From: Zizania palustris
Taxonomy: Eukaryota > Streptophyta > Magnoliopsida > Poales > Poaceae
DNA: 64,000 nucleotides
Reading direction: 5' to 3'
NCBI GenBank assembly: GCA_019279435.1
Contig: JAAALK010000287.1
Location: 22,506,162 to 22,570,161 of the forward strand
In this document: in pieces, positions 11,861-23,521 of the stretch
How the letters are laid out: every line of letters begins with the position of its first letter
Numbering within the stretch: the first letter of the stretch is position 1
The notes under the pieces: generated by a model
The model's database searches: none
What the model was told of the DNA's origin: nothing
Seen by the model: the letters and a program-made list of their open reading frames with translations, nothing else
Position numbers and translations under genes: made by a program

Positions 11861-14800
11861 ATGGTGGAGACCGCCGTCGCCGTCTCCTCCCCGCGCGTCG
11901 CGTCGTCCCCGCGGGCGGGGTTGGGCCGGGGAGGGGCGCACCACCACCGGCGTTGGGCGCCGGCGATCTCGCCCTCCTACAGGGTGATCCTGCTCGCGCT
12001 CTGGCTGGTCGGGTTCGCTCTCGTCTTCCTGTGGCAGAGCACCTCGGTCGGCCGCGTTGGTCTCTACACCCGCTCGCCGCTGCCGAAGCGCGCGCCGTAC
12101 GTCGCCGAGATGGGGCAGTGGGTGGCCTCGCCGCCGGTCTACGATCTGAGAGAGTTCGGGGGCGTTGGGGACGGGCTGACTCTCAACACGGCGGCGTTCG
12201 TGGCAGCCGTGGCGGCACTTGCGGAGAGAGGCGGTGGGAGGCTCATCGTGCCCGCTGGAAGATGGCTGACCGCGCCGTTTAACCTCACCAGTAGGATGAC
12301 GCTCTTCCTTTCCGCCGGCGCTGAGATCCTCGGGATCCAGGTGAGGAATCTAAGCTGCAATCCCCATCATCTTGCTGATTTTAAGGTTTTACTCAAAGAA
12401 TTGTCAGTTTCCGACAAGTTTGTGCTTATTATATATGCTTCGTGAAGTATCATTTAATGTGATTGTAGCATCATTAAATCGTACAACGACAGACTTTTAA
12501 TTTTTTTTGTGGCGTAACGTGGTTCATTTACATACAGGTTTATTAAGTTTTTTTTGTGACTATAGATCCATGTCATGCATCAAAGTATTAAATTCACTGC
12601 AGACAATGGTCCGTGCATGAATTAGGGGGATGGCCATGAGTGTGTGGAGTAATTCAAATGATATATGGTCTGATGAGAAATACTGGTAATATGTATAGGG
12701 TCATTGAGGAGATTGTTCAATTATTGTAGGATGTTGGAGTCAACGATTACACATGATTGAAACTGCACTATAATATTTTCTGTTGTAACATGCTCCCTCC
12801 AACTCACAGTATTTGTCCATGCTTACTAATGCGCACAAACCAAGGAGACCCATAGTAAATGATATAGTGTAACTACTTAACCTGGATAGGGGCATAGAGT
12901 GGAAATGCTGCAATGCTTACAGTCTTACACTTTTCTCTTCTGTGGAGATTCATTTGAAAACGGTGTGTGTACATGAGTAAATAGACTATAAGACTAACAT
13001 TGTTAGAAGAGGGAGTAACACTATAACAGTATTTTGTAACCTCTGCCTATCTGGCGGGCTGAGATGAAGCTTGAATGGATATGTCAGTACAAAATCGTTG
13101 TCTCCCACTAAGAGATATATCCATGTACGGTGTCATGTAGGGCATGTTTATCTTTAGTAGTTTAGTTTGGCTGAAGTTAGATCAACATTGCATGATATGG
13201 ACTAGGTTTTCCTTACTTACATTTGTCTGTTACCTTTTACAGTTCGGTGCATTTTTCACCAACTGAGTCAGCATTGACAGCTTGTTGCGTTACTTCTATG
13301 TAAGGATGAAAGATACTGGCCATTGATGTCTCCATTGCCATCGTATGGGTATGGAAGAGAACACAATGGGCCTCGTTATGGGAGCCTTATACATGGTCAA
13401 GATCTCAAGGATGTGACTATAACTGGTAAGTTGTACTTATGTTTGTGTTTGTGCATTTTAATACCCAGCTGATATCTTGTGTGTTGTGCTTGCATTATAA
13501 AATTAAAGCAATGAAATTAAAGGTTGTCTGATAATATTTCAAGAATGGAATATGACACTAACAGAGAATTTGGAAACATGTCCTATGGCTTATCATTTGA
13601 ACCTGCCAACATGGTCAGCACTTTTTTTACCCTCACTGACACTTTAAGACAACATTTTGAGTTGATCTCATGCTGCACATTTTTTTCTAACATATATGAT
13701 ATAACACTAAAGAGAACCACCAATTTCTTGATATTTTAAATGGCGTTACTGGATATATTTTCCACTGGTAAGCCTGTCGCAACTCACAATTAGTTGACAA
13801 AGCTATGGTCTTGTTTTATAACATCTTTTTCTTTATGTTGTAAAACTCAATTTTGAATATCTGGTGTGATGTATAATATTTGTTATTAAAGAAATTCTAA
13901 AACCAAGTTCTAACAGATTGAAATATACTGAGGCAAATATTTATCAATTTATACTCAATAGTATGATTTCAAATAGTTGGAAAATACGTTTCTCCATTAG
14001 TAATTTTTCCCATTAGTCCTGCTTGTTTTCCTTCTTATTTCTGTGACAACATAAGAGGCTAAAATAGAGATCCTGATTTCTGAGTTATTGTTTCAATTAA
14101 ACAGTTGAAATTAAGCTGGTTGATATTTAGTTATGAAGCTATGATTCTGTGAGGGATAGGCTAAATGTTGGTACATATCATATAACTTCATTCTTTTTAC
14201 GAATTATATATTGGCAACCTGGCCCTGCTACTATTATTGTTTGTTGCAGTTCTTTGTCCTGAAATTGGCTTGTATTTTCATCAGCTGAGAGGCATTCTCG
14301 TTTTTTACCTTTGTAATACAGGACACAATGGAACCATAAATGGGCAAGGCCAAAGTTGGTGGATCAAATTTCGGAATAAAGTCCTCAATCACACAAGGGG
14401 TCCTCTTGTGCAGCTCATGTGGTCAAGTAACATTACCATTTCTAATATCACTCTACGTGATTCTCCCTTCTGGACACTTCATACATATGACTGCAAGAAT
14501 GTTACTATATCAGAGACCACCATCCTTGCTCCAATTGCTGGAGCTCCAAACACTGATGGGATAGATCCAGGTCATTTTACCAACTTTTGATCTCTTATTT
14601 TTCTGTGATTCCGATCTTTGATTCATTACTGTCGTAGCTTACAAATTTTTAGAACCACAGGGCAACACCAGTTTTGAAATATGTTATACAATCTCCTATG
14701 ACTGAATAAGATGGTCTATGTTTTCCTGTTTAGTTGGTGAGGATGTGTACAAAACAACCCTGTACCTCTACATCATCTTGGAGTCATTTGGATTATTTGG

Positions 14801-15726
14801 TAAAATGTATGCTTCACTAGTAAGATTCTCAATTGTTCTTATTGTATATGCAGATTCTTGTGAGAATGTTGTGATTAAAAACTGCTACATTTCTGTTGGT
14901 GATGATGGGATAGCTATAAAGAGTGGTTGGGACCAATATGGAATTGCTTATGGGCGTCCATCTACTAACATTACTATTCGTAACGTCACAATACGCTCTA
15001 TGGTCAGGTGAGTCATTCCCTATTTTCCTGAAATTTCATCATGTGATCATTCAGTCTGGTTTGGTTCACTACTATAAGTTTGTACAACATATTTAGCAAG
15101 TTAGTTCCTAAACACCAACTATAGGATGTTTCACAGTGCCAGGAGTCAAGATTTGATTGTGTCATTGTGTGTTTGATTTATTTTCCATTTTATTGGACAG
15201 TGCTGGGGTATCTATAGGAAGTGAGATGTCTGGTGGTGTCTCAAATATTTTGGTAGAGAATGTGCACATCTGGGATTCTCGGCGAGGTGTGAGAATAAAG
15301 ACTGCTCCTGGAAGAGGGGCCTATGTAACCAACATTGTGTACCGAAACATAACCCTAGAGCATGTCCGTGTTGGCATCGTGATTAAGACGGACTATAATG
15401 AGCACCCGGACGAAGGCTTCGATCCAAAGGCTGTTCCCATCATAGAGAACATTTCTTACAGTTCAATCCATGGACACGGGGTGCGCGTACCAGTCAGGAT
15501 ACAGGGGAGTGCAGAGGTCCCCGTGAAGAATGTTACTTTCCGTGATATGTCAATCGGTCTCGTGGACAGGAAGCACCATGTTTTCCAGTGCTCCTTCGTC
15601 CAGGGGCAGGTCATTGGCTACGTTTTCCCTGTACCGTGCAAGAACCTGGACCTGTACAACGAGCGGCACGAGCTGGTTAAACAATCGACACTACAGAATA
15701 TCTCTGATATTGACTACAGTTTCTGA
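11861..15726 (+). CDS. Membrane-anchored glycoside hydrolase family 28 (polygalacturonase-like) protein
   Basis: Five exons join in frame: 11861–12340, 13305–13425, 14322–14570, 14854–15007 and 15201–15726, all GT–AG, giving 509 residues. The ATG at 11861 is chosen because no in-frame ATG lies upstream. Residues 41–58 form one hydrophobic segment after a basic N-terminus, so a type II signal anchor rather than a cleaved signal is expected. GH28 landmarks are NTDGIDPD (277–284), SVGDDG (297–302) with the catalytic Asp pair, and RIK (366–368). The position of the usual GHG motif instead reads AGVSIGSEMSGG (336–347), so the conserved His is absent. This is shared by a plant subfamily that also has the anchor, as I recall it. 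The fold is a right-handed beta-helix acting on pectic polysaccharide; exo-action or an altered substrate is possible. A likely poly(A) signal lies at 15991. Confidence 0.9.
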
Positions 15727-15990
15727 CAAGGCGTTTTTTGTTTCGTTTCACTGTACCATTGCTGTAGGAGTTATCACTTCCCAGTCCTGTCTCACCACTT
15801 TCACAGAGATTTTTTTGGTAGCTTTCAACAGCTCTCTCTCAGGAATATATTTAAGGTATGTTCCACCTGTCTATACTGTCTCGTAGAAGGATACTGATGT
15901 TACCGCTTTTCAGCGATGTATTTGTACACACTAAATCAGGCACACAGCTAAATTGTACACCTTTTTAGCCACAGATTCTCTGTTGAGAGC

Positions 15991-15996
15991 AATAAA
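15991..15996 (+). terminator. Probable poly(A) signal of the GH28 gene
   Basis: AATAAA lies 265 bp past the GH28 stop codon in T-rich sequence, a normal 3' UTR distance for a plant gene. Plant poly(A) signals are loose, so the site is likely but not proven. Confidence 0.45.
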
Positions 15997-15999
15997 ATT

Positions 16000-17296
16000 T
16001 TTCATTACTCGGCTATACAGTTGTTTGTTAGAAGTATACTTAGGTGAGTTCCTCTTTTTTTTTGGCCGTCTCAGGAAGTTTAGTTTGTCAAATGAATAAA
16101 ATGGTTTGAATTATTTCATCAGACAGAATTATAGGCCTATGAGCTCACTACCATCTAATGTCTAAACAGGGCCTCCAGATTTTAAAAGCCCACGAAGTTG
16201 TCAGGACCCAACTTGTATGATAAATGTTGGCCACACCTGGCAATGCCTAACTGTGCTCCTTATCCATCAACGCCACGCCCTCTCCCTCCCGATTTTTTTT
16301 AAATAATTCATTTTTAAAACAAATTTCAAATTTGGTACATGATTTGAAAAATTGCAAATTTGTCTGCAACCGTGGGTCTTGAACTCACGACCGCAAGGTT
16401 TAGAGCCTCGCAGGCTGGTTACAACATGTTGCGGGACACTTTAATTGGTTTATCGCTTAGATCGAAAGGTTTGAGCACTACACCCTATTTGGTTTCTGGT
16501 GTCATTTTGCTTAGGGTATTTCAATTACAATACGACTCATGGTTTTCGTAATAAAAAAATAGGAGACTAATTTATAAATCTATGTTATAAACAATGTTTA
16601 GATAGCATTGGGAAATATCATGTACAATCGTTTATTTAGTGTAATCGTGCAACCAAGCGATCTGGTGCATCTAATCAAACGATCCAACGGTTACATATGA
16701 AAGAGGTTAAAAGTATAAAAGTACTAGCTTTCAGGTAGATGCACCAGATCGCTTGATTGAATACATCAAATTACTTGATTGCACAAATATAAGTGATTGC
16801 ACATGATATTTCCCCTATTATATATCACCGCTCTACCAATTTAACTAATGCTCCGGGTATCAATTGACCTAACATAACACATCGCACGACCTTGCAACCA
16901 CCGAAATAATAATGCCACACACCAGCAACTCGGGCTACAGTGGAGCACGTCGGAACCAGCGCCTCCATACCACGCTTTCGGCGCTGCCGACTTCAGATCC
17001 ACACCCATAACCAACGCTCCAAATAACCAAATTGGAGTAAGATATGCATGCACACGTCTCACTCACCCAGCAACCAATCATATCCCCCAAAACCAAAACC
17101 AAACAACCACATGCATGCAACATCCCAGATAGGATTGATGATTCCATCTCACCACACAAGAACATACTCGTATTTTACATCAGGAACCAATAACATGTAG
17201 TATTTGTAGGAGCAATCAGCTTCTTCTCTAAAAACTGTGAAGAACACGTACTTTCCCCGACGGCCCGGCCGGTCTCATTTCGGAGTAGACAAGACA
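16000..17296. other. Intergenic spacer with a MITE and tRNA-like words
   Basis: The spacer lies between the GH28 and HIPP 3' ends, which converge. It holds the MITE at 16610–16815 and, on the minus strand, a box-A-like word (TTAAATTGGTAGAGC, about 16829–16843) and a box-B-like word (GTGAGTTCAAGAC, about 16380–16392). No protein gene is recognised. Confidence 0.45.
16610..16815. mobile_element. MITE, same family as 27959–28202
   Basis: The left end GGGAAATATCATGTACAATC and the right end GATTGCACATGATATTTCCCC are inverted repeats. Inside, GATCTGGTGCAT/ATGCACCAGATC and GGTTACATATGAAA match the second copy at 27959–28202. No clean target duplication is seen at this copy. Confidence 0.7.
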
Positions 17297-18129
17297 TTAC
17301 ATGACGGAGCAGGCGTTGGGGTTCTCGTCGCTGAAGGCGGCGGTGTAGCGGGCCTCGGTGGAGGAGGCGCGGGCGAGCGGCGCGGCGGAGGGGTCGGACA
17401 CCACGTTGCGCACGTACCCCGCCGGCGCCTTCTTGTCGTAGGCGCCCGGCGCGTAGGGGTGCGCCACCGTGTCGTACGGCACGTACGGCCACGGCTCCAC
17501 CAGCTTGCCGGTCTTGTACGCCACGCGCCGCATCACCTTCGCCGCGTCCACGTACCCCGTCACCGTCACCTTGTTCTGCTTCGCCGTCACCTCCACCGAG
17601 CTCACGCCTGCACAGATTCGCGCAAACGCCAACATGTTTCATCAAGATTCGGATGGAATATCTAAGAATCAGATCATTTGCTCAAATTGCTTAACAAGGA
17701 AGCATCGATCTCCGATTCTCCCCCAAAAGCAGAAAAGCGAGTGGAGCATGCATGCAATCTTTTGTGCTTTTTCAGTGTGTGTAACCAAAGAGAAGAACCA
17801 ATAAAGGATTTTGTTGGCGAAAAAGATGATTAAGCTCGCTCGTTGGAAGCAGCAATCAAGCAAGCACCTTTCATGTCCTCCAGGGCCTTCTTCACCTTCC
17901 TTTCACAGCCTTCACAGTCGATCCGCACCTTCATCTCAACCGTCTAAACAGGGAAAAGGATCATCATATCGAGAAAAAAATCGGTTTTTTAGACAAGGCA
18001 CACAGATCTCGGCCGCAAATGGATAGATACTTAGATAGGCTTTGGTACCTGGAACTGTTTCCTCTTCTTGAGATGCCGGCGGGACCTCGGCATGGAGCAG
18101 TACTCGGAGACGACGTCGACGATGCCCAT
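17297..18129 (-). CDS. Heavy-metal-associated isoprenylated plant protein (HIPP)
   Basis: Three exons on the minus strand, 18129–18049, 17943–17868 and 17607–17297, join through GT–AG introns to 155 residues. The first exon gives a short basic leader (MGIVDVVSEYC…). The second opens the HMA domain with IDCEGCE, so Cys37 and Cys40 form the CxxC metal-binding pair. The last exon completes the HMA fold and a proline/tyrosine-containing tail. The protein ends CSVM, a CaaX box that predicts farnesylation and membrane attachment. HIPPs bind soft metal ions and partner proteins and are linked to cadmium, copper and stress responses; the metal here is not inferable. The gene lies tail-to-tail with the GH28 gene. 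Confidence 0.92.
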
Positions 18130-19853
18130 CGCAATATCTATCCACTTGGTACTTATCAGAAAGGGGAGTGAAAGCTAAGGTAATCGATGAGCTGCTAAGT
18201 TGGAGGAAACCTGGGAGCGCTGGAGGCTTCTAATATAGGGCTGGTGGCCGCAGGTGGCCGCGTCCACTAGCGCGGTGACACGCACGCGTGTAGGGATCGA
18301 CTTTACTGCTCGTGTAGTCGTGTGAGCTGGGAGCAGGCGCGGAAGCCAGGAGGAAGATGATGGGAGCTAGGCTCCGTCGGGTCCACACGTCGAGAGGAGT
18401 GATGCCACGTGGGCGCCTGCCCGCCCTCTCCGCTGCTGCATGGCCAGGTGGTGGGTGAGAGAGATATCGGATATGTCTCCACCGCTCGGGGGATGCACCT
18501 GCCGACCACCGCCCGCCGGCCGCGCCGACCGCCGACTCTCCGTTGTAACGTTGTATGGAGCTCCATGTCACCATGTGGTTAACAAATTCTCTCACTTCAG
18601 AACTATAGAGAATATCTAATGGTAACCGTCGCTAACCGGCCCGGCCGGTCGGCCGGTGCTTTGTAGACGCTTTGGGGTCCAGAGTGTACGCCGGCGAGGG
18701 CCCCAACGGCAACCTCTTGACGGGCGCCCCTCGCCGACGTCTTGTCGGTAGGTACGTGTCATCCTATCGTGCATCCATCGGCGTCTCGTGGTTAGTTCCG
18801 TTCACGGTGTCGCAAGCCGTGTGGTTGATTTTTCCTTTCATCCGTGAGAGAGAGAAGGGAAGAAATCGTGAAGGGAGAGGAATACCTGGAACAGTACGTA
18901 TGGAAAAAAAGATTTAAGGAAAAAATTGTAGAATTGGTAATATTTGAGATAAAATTTGAATGGTAAAAATGGTTATATTTTAAGACGATGTGAGTACACT
19001 TTTTTAATAAAAATTTATTTATAGTATGTGACTTTGGAAAATAAAAAAATAGACATTCGTCGACACTTAAAACATCGAGAGTCCTCTATTGACTACTAAG
19101 GATCTGTTTGATTCAGATTTTTTTAATCAGCTTCTTAGCTCAGAAGCTGGAATTTAAACCAAACAACTCTTTTGGTCACCCAGCTTTCCCAAGATCTGCA
19201 GGTTCTCGTAGTACAAATTTGAAAGCTGGTATAACCTAGATTTCACAGCTTCTCAATTCAACTCATGCTATTAAAACATATCAGTTCATGTAAAATTTGA
19301 AAAGGAGAAATTTTAGTAAAATATATTATTTTAGTGTAATTTAAAAATATATAATTTTAATATAAACATTATAAAATTCCATGATCAGAATGATTTACAT
19401 GTAAAACTACACATTAATAATGTAACTAAACATGATAAACTAGCAAAATATAAATCCACAACTATTTTAACCAAACAGTTTCTCAACTTTTATACAGCTC
19501 AAAAACTTACAACAACTTTTTCACAGCTCGCAGCTCGTAACAACTTTTTCACTCAACCAAACACACCCTACATTTGTAAAAAAAATGTCATCTATATACA
19601 AAAATCACCGGGTCAGTATTTGCAGGGACCATCCAACTGAGGCCCGTCCATTACACGGACACACTAAACCCTAGTCCATTTTGGCGCACAAAGGCCTTTC
19701 AAAATCAAAATAGATAATAATGAGCTCAATACGGCCCACTCAAATTGGTTCGCCAATCCGGCCCATATCCGGCCCACCAAACTGCCATTCTGCGTACAAC
19801 ACGCTACAGCCCACGGCCCAGCTAATAGATTTTACAAAAAAAAATAACCTGTA
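18130..19853. other. Intergenic spacer with a probable Tourist-like MITE
   Basis: Upstream of the HIPP start is a GC-rich stretch to about 18740 whose two overlapping minus-strand frames have no similarity I recognise. At about 19098–19570 the ends GGATCTGTTTGATTCAG and CTCAACCAAACACACCC are inverted relatives with AT-rich filling, as in Tourist-like MITEs. Nothing else is recognised. Confidence 0.4.
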
Positions 19854-19854
19854 T

Positions 19855-20537
19855 AGGGATGAAAACGGAGCGGAAAGTTTCCGTCCGTTCCGGGAAAAAA
19901 CGGAAACAGAGAGGGTTATGCGGAAACGGATACGAAAAATTGCGGAGCGGAAACGAAGACGGAATTTTTTAAGCGGAAACGGAAACGGAAACGGAACAGC
20001 GGTTTCCGACAGAAACGGAACAGCGGTTTCCGACAGAAACGGATACGGAAACGGAATATTCCGCATAACAAAAACGGAAAGTTTCCGTTTCACAGTTTTT
20101 TACTGCATTATATAGAATATTAGCTTTTACTTTTTTACATTATATAAAATTTAAACTATATTCTATTCATAAAATATTAAACAATTTAATTTAAATTAAT
20201 ATATAATTATTTTCTAAAAATAAAATATATATATTCATTACAAATAAAATAAAACTTGTTTTTTACTTTATTATATGTATTTATCATTTATTAATGTGTG
20301 TAAATTGAACCTATTTATTTGTTTATCATACTTTTTTCATATATTAAGGGTTTTTTATAATTCCGATAGATATTCCGTTCCGTATTCGTATCCGCTCCTT
20401 ATTCGGTCCGTATTCGTTTCCGATGATATCCGTTTTCGTATCCGTTTCCGGTATATCCGTATTCGTTTCCGTAAAAAAATACGGAAACGGATATGATAGC
20501 ACTCATTTCCGTCCGTTTCCGCTCCGTTTTCATCCCT
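19855..20537. mobile_element. Ac/Ds-like nonautonomous hAT element with AAACGG arrays
   Basis: The ends read AGGGATGAAAACGGAGCGG and, inverted, CCGCTCCGTTTTCATCCCT. With the adjoining T/A they reproduce the 11-bp Ac-type terminus TAGGGATGAAA. Flanks are ACCTGTAT on the left and ACCTGTAC on the right, a 7-of-8 match to the 8-bp duplication made by hAT transposases. The first 240 bp hold at least ten AAACGG hexamers, including a run of three and a duplicated 24-bp unit; the last 170 bp hold several more. Ac transposase is known to bind AAACGG in subterminal DNA. The centre is AT-rich and codes for nothing recognisable. The 131-residue frame inside is a by-product of the repeats. Confidence 0.82.
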
Positions 20538-20989
20538 ACCTGTACTTCAGTAATTAACGGTTTACATTAATAATAAGAAGAAAAAAATAAAATAAAAATT
20601 AAAATCCTGTAGGCACACGTATCGTATTTCAATTCCCTGCGAAGAACGGTAGTCCGCCGCCACTTGCAAACTAGGCGACGCTTGCCGGTACGTTAATTCA
20701 GTGGCAGTGGCAGTGGCATCGACGCTTGCTGTGAGCTGACAAGTCGCCGGTTTAATTCCAAAGACCTTGCAAGTCTTGTGTTACTTTGCTTACACCTATC
20801 TTTTATTCCTAAAAATTTGTGTTGGAGGCAAGATTGTTGTCTCACGAGCTTTGTGTTCCGTTCTACTTCAGTTTAGAATTCCATTTTTCGATAAGCTTAA
20901 TATTTTTTGTAGTGAGTTTTTTCTATTTTGACTTACTCCCCCGTCACGATCGAATTGTGAGTTTAATAACAATGTTTCTTAGAATGTCG

Positions 20990-21233
20990 CATTAGCTTTA
21001 CAACTGAATGCATTACCGTCTCTCGATCAGTACTCTCTCTTTGATAAAACGATTTAGCTCTCAATGGGTGTTTCATTTCGTTTCATCCGTCTTGGAAACG
21101 GGTTAGCACCATATCATGGTGATGACACTAGTTCCTTCTCTTTCCTCATTAAATGTCATGTCAGCAAAAAATCTGATATGCCATGATAATTAATATCATA
21201 AAACACTCCATGAAACCCTCATTGTGAATAGCC
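20990..21233. mobile_element. Partial MITE of the GGCTATTCACAGTG family
   Basis: The right end CATTGTGAATAGCC is intact and the body (TTTCATTTCGTTTCATCCGTCTTGGAAA) matches the complete element at 31451–31811. The left end is not recognisable. A second, unrelated MITE-like repeat (GAGCGCTCTCAACCCTCCATG … CATAGTTT-type filling) abuts it to about 21568. Confidence 0.6.
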
Positions 21234-21839
21234 TTAGAGCGCTCTCAACCCTCCATGTAGGATGATTTCTTAGACATTTATTGTGCTGCCACGTAGGAAA
21301 AAAAATGATGTGACAAGTTATTTAATAAGGAGACATATTACAATATGAATAAATCATGTCTTAAGTAAGACACCATGTCTTTATTATATTCAAGACATAG
21401 ATGGAAATGATTGGATGAGAGGAGAAGAGAGAGAAAACAGTAGTATAAAAAATTTATTATAGATTCATACTAAGAAACTAGTGTGGAGAACATAGTTTCT
21501 TGATATAGAGTCTTGCTGACATAGCAAAATAAGATCTCATCTAAAAAACTATGAAACTATGGATTGGGACTGCCTTGATATAATCAGTTGGTCGTCGTTA
21601 AGGGAAGGACACGAATGCATCATACGTAGATCAACAGCCTTGAATTGCGTTGCAGAATGATTGCTCAACCGTAGTGTCCTCGTATATATATATATACAAA
21701 TGCTATTCTACACCACGGGTGTAGAATGCTATTCTACACCGACGTGGAATGGAGGAGTTGAAATTGGGTGGGGGGTGGGCACGATTGGGATGATCGGTGT
21801 AGAATAGCATTTACACCCATAGTGTAGAATAGCGTTCCC

Positions 21840-21882
<43 letters not shown>

Positions 21883-22785
21883 TGCTTATTATTCCACTGT
21901 ATCCACTGCACACCGACCAGACAAACACAAACAGATGAACTGGTCTGTCTCCTACCTTGCCGCCATTTAAAAGGATAATATAACTCCCATTCGAATCTCG
22001 TAGTAACATAGTAACATCTAACCCAGATTACTTCATTCCCAACAAACGTACGTGAAACTGATGAGTGATGAACTGAAAAGAAAAAAGAAACAGTCATATA
22101 GATAGCATAAAAAGGGCAGATCTGAGATCTGTCACCCCATCGTCGCTATCAGCAGCGTCATGCATGCAGCAGGGTCCGTAGCTTCCTTCACGAAAGGAGG
22201 CTGAACAACGAACACCTTTCCTAGGAAAGAAGCCACACAAGACAGCAACGCGTCGAAAAGGAAGCGAAGAGAACGTTTTCAGAAACCAGAAAGACGAGAG
22301 CAAGCAAGGCTGATGAAGAACTCAGTAAAAAGGTCTTGCCATGCTTAGGGCCTGCCTGCGGTTTGTTTAGGTAATAAACCTAGCTTTTTGAGATCTGCTG
22401 TTCTTTTCATCCTTGATCAACCTGACGCGTACTGTGTCTGTTTGATGATTAGCACGCAGGCTCATAAGTTTTAAGCACTCAATTGTTGAGTTCATCGGTT
22501 GCTGTCAGACATCCCAACTGGATGAGCTGTCAGCAGTCAGCTGCTTATCTGCTTTTTTGCATATGTGTTTCGTAACTGTGTCTTAATCCAAAAGATTAAC
22601 AACCAAACAGTTGTATAGCACTGTGCTTGCACGAAGAAAATCGATCAGTTGTCGCTCTCAATTATAATGTCACTCTCATAAATAATATGTAAATACATCT
22701 AGGTCAGGTCAATGAATATTGATTAGAATGATAAAAATTCGAAGACATTTCTTGTGTGATAAATTATAATCTTTTATGGTTATTA

Positions 22786-23055
22786 GGCTATTCACAGTGG
22801 TGGGTTATACCCTCTCTCAGTGGAGAGTTTTATTTCACTATTTTCTAGGCTAACTAGTGTAATTAAATGCTTTGTAACTAAATTAAATATCCTCTCTCCA
22901 ATGAAACGATTTGGCTCATAGTGGACGTTTCATTTCGTTTCATCCGTCTTGGAAATAGGTTAGCATCATGTCATGACACTGCTTTCTTTCTTCCCTCGTT
23001 AATTTAATTCTATGTCAGAAAAAAATTGTGTCATGTAATTAATACCATGAAACCC
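22786..23055. mobile_element. Partial MITE of the GGCTATTCACAGTG family
   Basis: The left end GGCTATTCACAGTGG is intact after a TA dinucleotide and the body matches the copy at 31451–31811, including CTCTCTCAGTGGAGAGTTT. The right end has decayed into the EXO70 upstream region. Confidence 0.65.
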
Positions 23056-23343
23056 AACCAGGGTCACTCGCTGCCCACTGACTACCGGGACCCACCAGAC
23101 CAAAAAATCCGTTCCCTGTTTACGATTTGGGGTGACTGCCAGGTGGGGACCGCATAGGATGGGTCCCACTAATCAGTTAGCCGTCAGCATTTATTTTTTT
23201 CTTTCGAAGGTGGAAAAAGTCTCCGTTTGCTAATGTGCCCACTAATTGGATAATTAGTGGGGGGAGGAGGCCCAAAGGAGGCAAAGCCACAAGGAGAAAT
23301 CTACGAGGCGAAGCGGCCGTGCCATCCCTCCTCGTCTCCTCTT

Positions 23344-23374
<31 letters not shown>

Positions 23375-23521
23375 ACGTTGCGTCAGCCAGCAGCGGCAGT
23401 AGCTTCCGGCGGGTGTGTTTTGTGGCGGCTGCAAGAGGGAGTGTTTGCTCTGCGACGAGGGTGTGTTGGGAGAAGGGGGAAGGGGAGGAGGGGTCGGAGG
23501 TGGTGGGGGTCGGGGTGAAGC

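Larger units (their letters stand above)
20538..23521. other. Intergenic DNA with MITE fragments, leading to the EXO70 promoter
   Basis: A CACTTGC/GTGGCAGTGGC patch lies near 20650–20740, and MITE pieces follow at 20990–21568 and 22786–23055. A (TA)n tract spans about 21840–21878, preceded by CTACACC repeats that form a small hairpin. A (GCC)n run at 23348–23375 probably lies in the EXO70 5' leader. No protein gene is recognised. Confidence 0.45.

Noticed and set aside
11462..11947. GC-rich frames on both strands upstream of the GH28 ATG
   Set aside because: They lack similarity, and the region reads as leader DNA before the start at 11861.
16360..16440. Possible intact tRNA gene
   Set aside because: Only isolated box-like words; no cloverleaf can be folded from contiguous sequence.
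17237..17665. 142-residue plus-strand frame
   Set aside because: Antisense to the HIPP last exon, whose frame carries the HMA domain and CaaX box.
19720..20115. 131-residue frame
   Set aside because: It lies mostly inside the Ac-like element and is made of AAACGG repeats.
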